Source: DATKZH01 sp964475955 (GTDB lineage: Bacteria > Planctomycetota > Planctomycetia > Pirellulales > Thermoguttaceae). Taken from it: a stretch of 21,949 nt of DNA. Positions 15,316 to 21,949 of the stretch are shown here, one piece after another; the stretch's first letter is position 1, and the number at the start of each line of letters is the position of its first letter. The notes under the pieces are model-generated. The model did no database searches. It saw only the letters and a program-made list of their open reading frames with translations, and was not told where the DNA came from. The stretch spans positions 1-21,949 of the forward strand of contig CAYYZY010000132.1 in the NCBI GenBank assembly GCA_964475955.1, read 5' to 3'. Made by a program: the position numbers and the translations under genes.

Positions 15316-15440
15316 ACTTCGGCCCAGCTCGGAGTGCTCATTCGTTGGCTGACAGTGCCGCTACGGATGCCAGCGAGCCCCAAATTGTCTGTCGCAGAAC
15401 CCGCGCGGACATCTCCGGCTCAGCCGAAGTGCCGCGCTTG
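15279..15440 (-). ncRNA. Candidate structured RNA or leader upstream of the aminotransferase
   Basis: From about 15440 to the U7 at 15279 the minus strand has no protein-like frame but folds by eye into a rod. ACUUCGGC (15430-15423) pairs perfectly with GCCGAAGU (15323-15316), extended by a U.G pair; past a mismatch AGC/GCU pairs, then CGGAG/CUCCG after a one-base bulge. An open stretch of 16-19 bases per side follows, then GACAG/CUGUC and a small terminal hairpin (CCG-UAG-CGG). Closed ends, a central bubble and a terminal stem recall 6S-RNA architecture, but no sequence motif supports that name. It may equally be a cis-acting leader of the aminotransferase, whose start lies 36 bases past the U-run. 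No known riboswitch consensus was recognised. Confidence 0.45.
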
Positions 15441-15446
15441 CCGGCG

Positions 15447-15474
15447 ATTATATCGGGACCCCCCAACAATGCAA
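15447..15474 (-). promoter_or_regulatory. Sigma-70-like promoter for the candidate RNA / aminotransferase operon
   Basis: On the minus strand TTGCAT (15474-15469) and a perfect TATAAT (15452-15447) are separated by 16 bases. Transcription would begin near 15440, about 200 bases before the aminotransferase start. This is the best promoter match noticed in the window. Confidence 0.65.
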
Positions 15475-15529
15475 GCGGGCGCCTCGTCCTCCCAAATGAC
15501 CGTGCGCGGTTCGGTGGCACCATCTGTAG

Positions 15530-15551
15530 GGAACGCCCTCCGCGGCGTTCC
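15530..15551. repeat. Inverted repeat, 8-bp arms
   Basis: GGAACGCC (15530-15537) and GGCGTTCC (15544-15551) are exact complements around a six-base loop. It lies between the stop of the 140-aa hypothetical gene and the promoter at 15447-15474, so it could end minus-strand transcription arriving from the right, although no T-run follows. Confidence 0.6.
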
Positions 15552-15648
15552 GTCCTCGCGAAAACTCCCAAGCGGCACAGAGGCCGTGCCCAGAGAGCGC
15601 GAGCGCGCGCGCCAGGAAATTGTGCACGGTGATTTGGCGGCGCTTCGG

Positions 15649-16071
15649 TTAATCCTCCAGCAGCTTCTCTTTGAGGATTCGGGCGATGTGGGGGTTGTAT
15701 TCGCCGGAGGTGGCGCGCGGGGGGATCCAGTTCTCGTAGTCGAAGTCGGGGTGGCTGAGCGGCTCTTCGACGCCCGTGTGGTAGACGTAGAAGTCGCGGA
15801 CCTGGGCGGCGATCTCGGGCGTTTCGTACTGGCCCAGGTCGATCTCGAACCGCGCCGGGACCTCGCGCACCATCTGCTCCAGCCCACAGCCGGCGTACAC
15901 GTGGAACACGCGGAAGTCGAGCGCGGCGCCGATCTGCGGGCCGCCGCCGTAGTCGGCCACCCAGATCCGCTCGTGGGTCTCGATGACGCGGCCGGGCAGG
16001 CTCATGCAGAGGCGGACCTCGGCCTCGGGGTCGAACCGCTTGAGCACCTCGATGAGTTGCTTGGCTTTCAT
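15649..16071 (-). CDS. Conserved-looking hypothetical protein, 140 aa
   Basis: 140 aa, starting Met-Lys-Ala-Lys-Gln-Leu-Ile-Glu-Val-Leu at 16071, soluble, with no signal peptide or membrane segment. The opening phrase KAKQLIEVLKRFDPEAEVRL resembles the start of small proteins that pair a short helix with a strand (patterns such as 'L..L...DPDAEV'), often found in phage-related or regulatory small proteins, but no named domain can be assigned. Composition is balanced, with many aromatic and acidic residues in the second half (FYVYHTGVEE, HPDFDYENWIPP), unlike random GC-rich frames. It follows the FAD oxidoreductase gene by 19 bases and is probably co-transcribed with it. Function unknown. Confidence 0.75.
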   Translation of the reverse strand: MKAKQLIEVLKRFDPEAEVRLCMSLPGRVIETHERIWVADYGGGPQIGAALDFRVFHVYAGCGLEQMVREVPARFEIDLGQYETPEIAAQVRDFYVYHTGVEEPLSHPDFDYENWIPPRATSGEYNPHIARILKEKLLED

Positions 16072-16090
16072 GCTGCCCGGGTCTCCGCTT

Positions 16091-17506
16091 TCAAGCCTTG
16101 GCCCCCTTTTCGTTCGACTCGATCGCCCGACGGACCTCGGTCCACGGCACGTCTTGGGGGCGCCGGTTGGTTCGGGCGGCCACCGCCGCGGCGGCGCCGG
16201 CCGCCTCGCCCATCGCCACCGAGTTGCCCGTCACGCGGTAGCTGGAATGGGCGATGAAGTCGCCGCTGATGCAGCGGCCGGCCAGGAGCAGGCCGTCGAC
16301 GTCGCGGGCGATGAGTGCCCGATAGGGGACGTCGTACGGTTTGGCGCGGACGCCTTCGCGCATGATGCCCTTTTCCTTGCCGGGGTCGGTCGAGTGGACG
16401 TCGACGGGGAAGGTGACGCGGCAGACGGCGTCGTCGTGGCGCGCCCCTTCGATCAGGTCCTGGGTCGAAACCTCGTAGTGGCCGTGAATGCGCCGGCCCT
16501 CGCGCACGCCGATGTGCTCCGGCGTGGCGACGATCTGCACGTCCTTCCACACGCCGCCCAGCGAGCGGAGGCCGTCGACCAACCGATGCACCTCGGCCCG
16601 GGCGCGGAGGGTCGCCTCGGTGACGGCCGCGGCGTCGGTCGCCTCGATCCCGTACTCGTGGTTGGCCATCATGCAGAAAAGGCCCTCGCGGATGTAGAAG
16701 AGCGTGGGCCGGGCGTAGGACGGATCGACCCCGGCACGCCGCATCTCTTCGAGAAGCCGGTCTTTCGGGTGGGGCAGGCCGGCGGGCTCGGCCAGGCCGC
16801 GCACGAAGGGGGTCATGCCCTCCGGGGCGATCCCGACCAGCAGCACGATCATGCTCATCGGCTGGGTTTCGCCGGAACCGGGGCGGCCGTGGTCGAAGCT
16901 GCAGCCGGCCCGCGCGGCCAGGTCGCCGTCGCCGGTGGCGTCGACGAACACGTCGGCCGACCAGGCCTGGCGCCCCGACTTCGACTCGGTCAGGGCCACC
17001 GCCAGCCGGTTCGCGTCGTTCGCCGCAGCGGCCACGACCCGGGTGTGGAGGTGGATCTTGACGCCCGCCTCGGCGCACATCGCTTCGAGCATGAGCTTCA
17101 TCAGCTCGACGTCGTACCCGACTGAACCGCCGTACCGGGCCGACGCCCCACGACGCTCCAGCTCATCGAGCATCTCGCGCATGAGGCCGGGCTTGTTGTT
17201 GGCGTCGAGGATCCAGCTTAGCAGGCCGGCCGTCCAGACGCCGCCCAGGCAGCCGCAGGCTTCCAGGAGCCGCGTTTTGGCGCCCGCCCGGGCCGCGGCG
17301 ATGGCGGCCGCCACGCCGGCCGGCCCGGCGCCGCAGACGATCACGTCGGCGTGCTCGACGATGGGTACGTCGCGCGCCGGCTCGCGAAAGAGGCCGTCGG
17401 CCGGGGCGCGAGCGCCGGCCGCCAGGGACGAAGCGCTCGGGCCCATCGCAGCGGCCATCGCGGGCGCGGAGGCGAGGAAGGCTCGTCGGTCGACTCGATT
17501 GGGCAT
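16091..17506 (-). CDS. Tat-exported FAD-dependent oxidoreductase
   Basis: 471 aa. ATG at 17504-17506 places the twin-arginine motif (VDRRAFLASAP) at residues 5-15. After the signal region comes HADVIVCGAGPAGVAAAIAAA (about residues 52-72), the Gly-x-Gly-xx-Gly dinucleotide site, then EACGCLGGVWTAG, a second FAD contact, and VFVDATGDGDLAARAG near residue 190, as in the FAD_oxidored (PF12831-like) proteins. Near the C-terminus LLLAGRCISGDFIAHSSYRVTGNSVAMG completes the FAD site. Planctomycetes carry many such exported enzymes, thought to act on sugars or polysaccharide breakdown products; the substrate here is not known. It lies 200 bases downstream of the isomerase-like gene, in the same direction. 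Confidence 0.88.
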   Translation of the reverse strand: MPNRVDRRAFLASAPAMAAAMGPSASSLAAGARAPADGLFREPARDVPIVEHADVIVCGAGPAGVAAAIAAARAGAKTRLLEACGCLGGVWTAGLLSWILDANNKPGLMREMLDELERRGASARYGGSVGYDVELMKLMLEAMCAEAGVKIHLHTRVVAAAANDANRLAVALTESKSGRQAWSADVFVDATGDGDLAARAGCSFDHGRPGSGETQPMSMIVLLVGIAPEGMTPFVRGLAEPAGLPHPKDRLLEEMRRAGVDPSYARPTLFYIREGLFCMMANHEYGIEATDAAAVTEATLRARAEVHRLVDGLRSLGGVWKDVQIVATPEHIGVREGRRIHGHYEVSTQDLIEGARHDDAVCRVTFPVDVHSTDPGKEKGIMREGVRAKPYDVPYRALIARDVDGLLLAGRCISGDFIAHSSYRVTGNSVAMGEAAGAAAAVAARTNRRPQDVPWTEVRRAIESNEKGAKA

Positions 17507-17586
17507 GGGAGGTTTCCTCGGGGGCTGATGAAGACGACTTCTGAGGGTTCCCGCGATGGAGTAAGGCGCTCCGAGGGCGGTGAGCC

Positions 17587-17693
17587 GTGGGGCACGTTTC
17601 CAACGTGCCTCGACCGGCCGCAGCCGATTCCGCTCCCCGTGGCGTGCACCCCGTTGTCGGACGTGGGATCGGAACGCTGGGAACGTGCCCCAC
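17587..17693. repeat. Nested inverted repeat in the gap before the FAD oxidoreductase
   Basis: Outer arms GTGGGGCACGTT (17587-17598) and AACGTGCCCCAC (17682-17693) are a perfect 12-bp pair enclosing 83 bases. The left arm also pairs locally: GGCACGTT (17591-17598) with AACGTGCC (17602-17609) around three bases. Two alternative folds are therefore possible. It fills about half of the 201-base gap between the isomerase-like and FAD oxidoreductase genes, so it would be transcribed within their message. Confidence 0.75.
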
Positions 17694-17707
17694 ATGGTGC
17701 TCAGCCG

Positions 17708-19171
17708 TCACACGGGCACGACTTCGATGCCGGCCATGGCGGCGTAGGCCTTGAACTGCTGGTCCAGCTTGCCGTAGATGAACAGTTGGTGGAAGCCCTT
17801 GCAGTCGCGGCAGTCGTCGACGTCGTCCATCTCCAGCTCGACCGAGGTGCGGCATCCGCCCGACGGCGGCGTGTCGATGTTGGCCACGACCTTTCCGGTG
17901 CCCACGATCATCTGGCCGGGCCCCTGGAACTTCATCACCGTCACCTCCTGGCCGATGCGCCAGAGCACCTGCGGGGCCACGCCCCGGTCGGGCTCGGAAT
18001 GGGTGCGGAGGATGAACGGCTCGTGGGGCTTGTCGGGCCCGTCGAGCTTCGTGGGGCAGCTACAGTGGGCGCCCATCAGGGTGTTGTTCACCGTGTTCGG
18101 GGCCGGGTCCTGCATGAAGCCGGGCCGGTGGTTCAGCAGGGCGTTCAACCGCAGCGAGATGGCCGCGTTCCAGTCGGCCTCGCAGGCGCCGACGCTCAGC
18201 TCGTCGTTCAGCTTCGACCAGGCCATGCACGGCCCGCATGGCACCAGTTCGCCGCCGACCAGCGGCAGGCAGTTGACCGAAATGCCGTGGCACTTGTCTT
18301 CGGCCATGATCTGCCGGGCGACGAAGTACATCTTGGCCGCGTTGAGGATGTCCTCCGGCTTCGGCTCGACGATCTTCTTGGCTTCCTTGGTGAAGTAGTC
18401 GGCCAGCGCCTTGACCTCGTCGGACGCCTCGGTCTTCTGGAACGTTTCCAGCCACCGGCTCTCGGGCACGTAGTGGAGCGTGGTGCCGATCACGTCGAGC
18501 GGCCGATCGTGGGTCTCCTTCCCCCGCACGATGCACAGGCGGGTCTCGTTCATGTCCCACGCCACGCGGAGCATGTGCACGGCCTCGGCCAGCCAGCCGA
18601 AGTCCTGCGTGGCGCCGACGAAGCACTTCGTCGCCTTGCGCGTCGGCTGGAGATGGCCCGTGAACGACGTCCCCATCGGGCTGAAGATCACCAGCGGGAG
18701 GTCGCCCTTCTGTTCGGCGATGTAGTTGGCAATGGCCCACTTCTTGATGTCCTGCATGCAGACGATCAGCCCGTCGGGCGGCGACTTCTTGAGCTTCTCG
18801 ACCAGGGCGGCGGCGGCCGCCTCGTCGCCCAGCGGGTCGGCGATCACTTCCATTTCGACGTCCTCGGCCTTGGCCGCCTCGCGCATCGTCTTCGTGTAAT
18901 CGGCCTGGCGTGCCTTAATGTCGTACGTGCCGCCGGGCCAGCCCATCCAGTACTTCTCGACGCCCGGCGGACGCACGAACACGGCGACCACGCGGGGCTT
19001 GCCGGGGGCCTTGAAATCCTGCCCGAACAGCGACGAGGCGAAGTCGAACAGCCCCATGTTCATGGCCAGCGCCGAGGCGCCGGCCGTTTTCAGAAAGCCG
19101 CGCCGGCCCATGGCCATCGGGCAGCCGGCACAGCGGTGGGAATTGCGATTCGGGGAATTCGTGGCTTTCAT
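17708..19171 (-). CDS. Tat-exported L-fucose/arabinose-isomerase-like protein
   Basis: 487 aa. ATG at 19169-19171 is preferred to one six bases upstream because AGGAGG then has a normal eight-base spacing. An early Cys pair (HRCAGCPM, residues 12-19) precedes the twin-arginine signal GRRGFLKTAGASALAMNMG (22-40). The mature part resembles the fucose/arabinose isomerase fold: an N-terminal Rossmann-like part with RVVAVFVRP and DGLIVCMQDIKKW, a middle segment with KCHGISVNCLPLVGGELVPCGPCMAWSKLND, and a C-terminal barrel containing VTVMKFQGPGQMIVGTGKVV and GCRTSVEL. The family usually works in the cytoplasm on free aldoses, so export is unusual. Catalytic metal ligands could not be confirmed by eye. 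Confidence 0.72.
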   Translation of the reverse strand: MKATNSPNRNSHRCAGCPMAMGRRGFLKTAGASALAMNMGLFDFASSLFGQDFKAPGKPRVVAVFVRPPGVEKYWMGWPGGTYDIKARQADYTKTMREAAKAEDVEMEVIADPLGDEAAAAALVEKLKKSPPDGLIVCMQDIKKWAIANYIAEQKGDLPLVIFSPMGTSFTGHLQPTRKATKCFVGATQDFGWLAEAVHMLRVAWDMNETRLCIVRGKETHDRPLDVIGTTLHYVPESRWLETFQKTEASDEVKALADYFTKEAKKIVEPKPEDILNAAKMYFVARQIMAEDKCHGISVNCLPLVGGELVPCGPCMAWSKLNDELSVGACEADWNAAISLRLNALLNHRPGFMQDPAPNTVNNTLMGAHCSCPTKLDGPDKPHEPFILRTHSEPDRGVAPQVLWRIGQEVTVMKFQGPGQMIVGTGKVVANIDTPPSGGCRTSVELEMDDVDDCRDCKGFHQLFIYGKLDQQFKAYAAMAGIEVVPV

Positions 19172-19423
19172 CGGCATCTCCTCCTGAGCTTCGGAGAATC
19201 GGGCGGTTGGGGAACAGTCGTCGTTTGGCAAGTGCGCGGCGGCAGACCGCGTCGGGCACCTTGCCGAGCGCGCCCATCATGCCCCTGCGCGCGAAGGATG
19301 TCAAGCAGACGGGGCGGCGGCGTGGAAACGGAGACCCTCCCCACCAGAGCAGTGCTTCGGATTTCGCCTCGTGAGCGTGCCCGATGACCGGATGTTCTCG
19401 CTTGGCACCACACTGCTTGCCAT

Positions 19424-19448
19424 CGTTCCCACGGTTCGCGTGGGAACG
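19424..19448. repeat. Inverted repeat, 10-bp arms
   Basis: CGTTCCCACG (19424-19433) and CGTGGGAACG (19439-19448) are exact complements with a five-base loop, immediately followed by a smaller palindrome (GACGC-TTT-GCGTC, about 19457-19469). Its form is that of a dispersed REP-like element. Confidence 0.7.
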
Positions 19449-19563
19449 CCATTCTTCGACGCTTTGCGTCGGCAGCGGACGCGGACCGGGTAGCCCCGAT
19501 GATCTTCCGCACCCCCACTTTCCACTTCCGAGCACGCTTTCGGAAAATCGTCGCGCTTTGCGC

Positions 19564-19597
19564 AGCAACAAGAGGATGGCCCGGGCATCTTGTTGCT
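19564..19597. repeat. Inverted repeat, 10-bp arms
   Basis: AGCAACAAGA (19564-19573) and TCTTGTTGCT (19588-19597) are exact complements around a 14-base loop that itself holds CCCGGG. It is nine bases from the next palindrome and may form one element with it. Confidence 0.7.
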
Positions 19598-19606
19598 TCG
19601 CAACAC

Positions 19607-19663
19607 CGACGAATTTGCGGTTGTGTCCGACGAAGTAGCCGGGCATGCTCCGCAAATTCGTCG
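19607..19663. repeat. Inverted repeat, 14-bp arms
   Basis: CGACGAATTTGCGG (19607-19620) and CCGCAAATTCGTCG (19650-19663) are perfect complements, the longest exact pair noticed in the window. The 29-base interior contains GCCGGGCATGC. It lies just downstream of the symporter gene on its strand. Confidence 0.75.
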
Positions 19664-19669
19664 CTGCCA

Positions 19670-19684
19670 CCCGCGGCACGCGGG
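19670..19684 (-). terminator. Short GC hairpin after the symporter gene
   Basis: CCCGCG (19670-19675) pairs with CGCGGG (19679-19684) around GCA, starting eight bases past the symporter stop. It lacks a T-run, so termination is only suggested by position. Confidence 0.35.
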
Positions 19685-19692
19685 CAGGGGGC

Positions 19693-21471
19693 TCAGGCCG
19701 CGTTGACGCGCTTCCAGGTGAGGATGAGGACGACCGAGGCGCCGGCGGAGAGGAGCGTCAGGGCGGCGGCGGGGAGCCAGTTGCCGTAAATCCAGTAGCC
19801 CACCGCGATCAGGGCGCTGTAGACGGCCGCGCAGCCGATCACCATGCAGAGAAGCTCTCGGGGCACGTTCCACGGCTTCGAGGCGTCGGCGTCGAGCTCC
19901 TCGGCCGCCACGGCGCGCCGCACGACGGGCGCCCAGCCGGGGCCGCCGGGGCGAATTTGCCGGCAGAAGGCGCGAAGCGTGGTTTCGGCGGTCGGCCGGG
20001 TGAGGAAGGTCACCGCGAGCCATACCACCGTGGTCACGGCGACCCCGCCGACGATCTTCGTCCCCGCGGCCAATTCCTCCGGCCCGAAGAACTCGAAGCT
20101 CACGGCGACCGCAAACGAGGCGACCATGGCCGCGATCTCGCTGAATGCGTTGATCCGCCACCAGAACCAGCGGAGCAGGAACAAGAGGCCCGTGCCGGCG
20201 CCGATCTGCAAGATGATCTGGAAGGCCTGGAGCGCGTTCTCGAGCCACAGCCCGACCAGGGCGGCGGCGACCATCGTCAGCAGCGTGCAGATCCGCCCGG
20301 CCCGAACGAGCTCCTTCTCGTCGGCTTGAGGGCGGACGAACCGCTTGTAGAAGTCGTTGACCACGTAGGAGGAGCCCCAGTTGAGATGCGTCGAGAGGGT
20401 CGACATGAAGGCGGCCATCAGCGAGGCGAGCACCAGGCCGCGCAGCCCGCTGGGCAGCAGCGTCATCATCGCCGGGTAGGCGAGGTCGTGCTTGACCACG
20501 CCCTCGGGCATGTGGGGAAACGCCGCCCGGAGCGACTCCAGGTCGGGGAAGACGATGATCGAACAGAACGCGACCAGGATCCACGGCCAGGGCCGGAGGG
20601 CGTAATGGGCCACGTTGAAAAGCAGGGTGGCCCCCGTGGCGTGCACCTCGTTCTTGGCCGCCAGCATGCGCTGGGCGACGTATCCGCCCCCGCCCGGCTC
20701 GGCGCCGGGATACCAAACGCTCCACCACTGCACGGCCAGGGGGATCACGAACACGGCGAGGAGCAGGTCGGGGTCGCTCCAATCGGGGAACATCGAGAGC
20801 TTGGTGCACACGGCGTCGTGGGCAAGGAGCGAACCCAGCCCTCCCACGCAGTCGAGGTTCAACAGATAGATCGCGGCGGCGACGGCCCCGCCCATCGACA
20901 TGACGAACAAGAGGAAGTCGGTGATCAACACGCCGGTCAGTCCGCCCAACATGCTGTAGATGGCGGTCACCAGGCCGGCGACCAGCACGGTTTGCACGGG
21001 CGTGGCCCCCAGCATGGCCCCGGCGATCTTGATCGCCGCCAGGTTGGCCGAGGCGAGCACGATGACGTTGAACAGGACGCCGAGGTAGACCGCGCGAAAC
21101 CCGCGCAGGAAGGCGGCGGGCCGTCCGCTGTAGCGAAGCTCGTAGAACTCGATGTCGGTCATCACGCCCGAGCGGCGCCAAAGCTTGGCGTAGACGAACA
21201 CGGTCAACATGCCGGTGAGCAGGAAGGCCCACCAGACCCAATTGCCGGCCACGCCCTGTTGGCGGACGACATCGGTGACGAAGTTGGGCGTGCCGGCGGA
21301 GAAGGTGGTGGCGACCATCGACATGCCCAGCAGCCACCAGGGCATGCCGCGCCCGGCGAGGAAGAAATCGGCCGAGCTGCGCCCGGCGCGCTTCGTCACC
21401 AGAAGGCCCACGGCCAGCGTGACCGCGAGGAACCCGACGATGATCGCCCAGTCGATGGAGTCGAGGCTCAT
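19693..21471 (-). CDS. Sodium:solute symporter (SSS family)
   Basis: 592 aa. ATG at 21469-21471 overlaps the stop of the upstream MurQ-like gene by four bases (ATGA). Thirteen or more hydrophobic segments are visible. SSS hallmarks include the N-terminal AVGLLVTKRAGRSSADFFLAGR (the 'S-x-x-DFFLAGR' signature, residues 21-41), PWWLLGMSMVATTFSAGTPN, an unwound first core helix, GGLTGVLITDFLLF near residue 178, and the late LMAAFMSTLSTHLNWGSSYVVNDFY (sodium-site Ser/Thr pairs). Members import sugars, amino acids or other small solutes with sodium. Substrate cannot be read from sequence, but coupling to a MurQ-like etherase and a downstream isomerase-like protein points to a sugar or amino-sugar acid. 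Confidence 0.9.
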   Translation of the reverse strand: MSLDSIDWAIIVGFLAVTLAVGLLVTKRAGRSSADFFLAGRGMPWWLLGMSMVATTFSAGTPNFVTDVVRQQGVAGNWVWWAFLLTGMLTVFVYAKLWRRSGVMTDIEFYELRYSGRPAAFLRGFRAVYLGVLFNVIVLASANLAAIKIAGAMLGATPVQTVLVAGLVTAIYSMLGGLTGVLITDFLLFVMSMGGAVAAAIYLLNLDCVGGLGSLLAHDAVCTKLSMFPDWSDPDLLLAVFVIPLAVQWWSVWYPGAEPGGGGYVAQRMLAAKNEVHATGATLLFNVAHYALRPWPWILVAFCSIIVFPDLESLRAAFPHMPEGVVKHDLAYPAMMTLLPSGLRGLVLASLMAAFMSTLSTHLNWGSSYVVNDFYKRFVRPQADEKELVRAGRICTLLTMVAAALVGLWLENALQAFQIILQIGAGTGLLFLLRWFWWRINAFSEIAAMVASFAVAVSFEFFGPEELAAGTKIVGGVAVTTVVWLAVTFLTRPTAETTLRAFCRQIRPGGPGWAPVVRRAVAAEELDADASKPWNVPRELLCMVIGCAAVYSALIAVGYWIYGNWLPAAALTLLSAGASVVLILTWKRVNAA

Positions 21472-21949
21472 GGTTGCGGCTCGGAGGTGTTGGGGGCGTC
21501 TCCCGGCGGGCGCGGCGTGCCGAACGGCGGCGTTGAATTCCCGAGGGCGGCCATCGCGCCAAGCCGCTTGAGCGCGAGGGCGACGGGTGACGGCGCATCG
21601 CGGGTGAGCCGCTGGCGGGGCTCCACCTCTTCGATGGTTTCGTGCAGTCGGAGGCACGCCTCCTCGTAGCTCAGGCCGGCCAGCGTGGCGATCAGGCGCG
21701 TGCCCCGGTCGATCAGCTTCTTGTTCGACGTCTCGACGTGGACCATCCAGTTGCCGACCACGCGTTCCATGCGCGCCATGGTCGCCGTGGAGACGGTGTT
21801 CAGCACCAGCTTGATCGCCAGGTGGTGCCACAGCCGGATGGGCGAGTGAGGCAGGTCGACCGGCACGTGGAACGCGTCGCCTGGCCCGCCCGGCCCCCCC
21901 GACATGGCCTCGGGGCCCACGCACAGGGCCGCGGTTCGCCGGAAATCGG
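21468..21949 (-). CDS. MurQ-like N-acetylmuramic acid 6-phosphate etherase, C-terminal part (cut by window edge)
   Basis: The reading frame enters from beyond 21949 and ends at 21468; about 160 residues are visible. HHLAIKLVLNTVSTATMARM followed by VVGNWMVHVETSNKKLIDRG corresponds to the MurQ segment that reads (T)AQKLVLNM(L)STG, then GN.MVDV..TN.KL..R in known members, near the end of the SIS domain. Then a small helical domain (LSYEEACLRLHETI) matches the usual C-terminal bundle. In place of the normal substrate-loop sequence GSTR-MKAGTA there is a Gly/Pro-rich run (MSGGPGGPGDAFHVPVDLPHS), so the substrate could differ from MurNAc-6-phosphate. A Pro-rich tail of about 20 residues closes the protein. 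It is coupled to the symporter. Confidence 0.7.
   Translation of the reverse strand, partial: DFRRTAALCVGPEAMSGGPGGPGDAFHVPVDLPHSPIRLWHHLAIKLVLNTVSTATMARMERVVGNWMVHVETSNKKLIDRGTRLIATLAGLSYEEACLRLHETIEEVEPRQRLTRDAPSPVALALKRLGAMAALGNSTPPFGTPRPPGDAPNTSEPQP

Larger units (their letters stand above)
19172..19692. other. Repeat-filled gap between symporter and isomerase-like genes
   Basis: 521 bases with no supported gene. Four palindromes (19424-19448, 19564-19597, 19607-19663 and 19670-19684) occupy the right half. The left half (19172-19420) has no recognised element beyond the ribosome binding site AGGAGGAG of the isomerase-like gene at 19178-19187. No promoter stood out. Confidence 0.5.

Noticed and set aside
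15324..15422. Cobalamin, SAM, glycine or ZTP riboswitch in the aminotransferase leader
   Set aside because: The conserved core sequences of these classes, as remembered, are not present; only the general fold is riboswitch-like or 6S-like.
17351..21669. Two plus-strand open frames of more than 670 codons opposite the isomerase-like and symporter genes
   Set aside because: No motif, signal or hydrophobic pattern; the opposite strand encodes clear families.

Overview
The window looks like chromosomal DNA of a planctomycete, most likely in or near the Pirellulales. The basis is gene content rather than any marker gene: high G+C, many twin-arginine (RR) exported oxidoreductases, several Gfo/Idh/MocA and aldo/keto reductase proteins, a Uma2 remnant, an IS1380-type transposase, and palindromic repeats in nearly every intergenic gap. 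No rRNA, tRNA or CRISPR array was seen.

Layout. (1) 1-5760 is a damaged region. It holds a broken YraQ/DUF318-type permease joined to the second half of an ArsG/CcdA-like transporter (641-2175), an intact secreted beta-propeller protein (2180-3073, minus), a 5'-truncated and frameshifted Gfo/Idh/MocA gene (3523-4240, minus), and an IS1380 transposase that also lost its 5' end at the same base (from 4241, plus). (2) 5767-11371 (minus) is a four-gene membrane module. In transcription order it runs: a metal P1B-type ATPase fused in one frame to a C-terminal SPFH/Band 7 domain (1013 aa), HflC-like, HflK-like, and a small membrane-anchored protein translationally coupled to HflK. Heptameric tandem repeats bracket the fusion gene. 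(3) 11592-12574 (plus) is the N-terminal stub of a Uma2-like gene running straight into a Tat-exported aldo/keto reductase. (4) 12599-15243 (minus) is a coupled class III aminotransferase and Gfo/Idh/MocA pair. Upstream of it lies a roughly 165-nt candidate structured RNA with a consensus-like promoter and a U7 terminator. (5) 15649-21949 (minus) looks like a sugar-related cluster: a MurQ-like etherase (cut by the window edge) coupled to a sodium:solute symporter, then a Tat-exported L-fucose-isomerase-like protein, a Tat-exported FAD oxidoreductase and a 140-aa hypothetical protein.

How it fits together. The SPFH module plausibly couples metal export or sensing with membrane protein quality control, because HflK/HflC are known FtsH modulators. 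The right half plausibly imports and oxidises a sugar or amino-sugar. Three places (about 1835, 4240 and 11687) show genes cut and joined with loss of the expected intervening sequence. The first two also lie near frameshifts, so either local genome decay or assembly error is possible and should be kept in mind.
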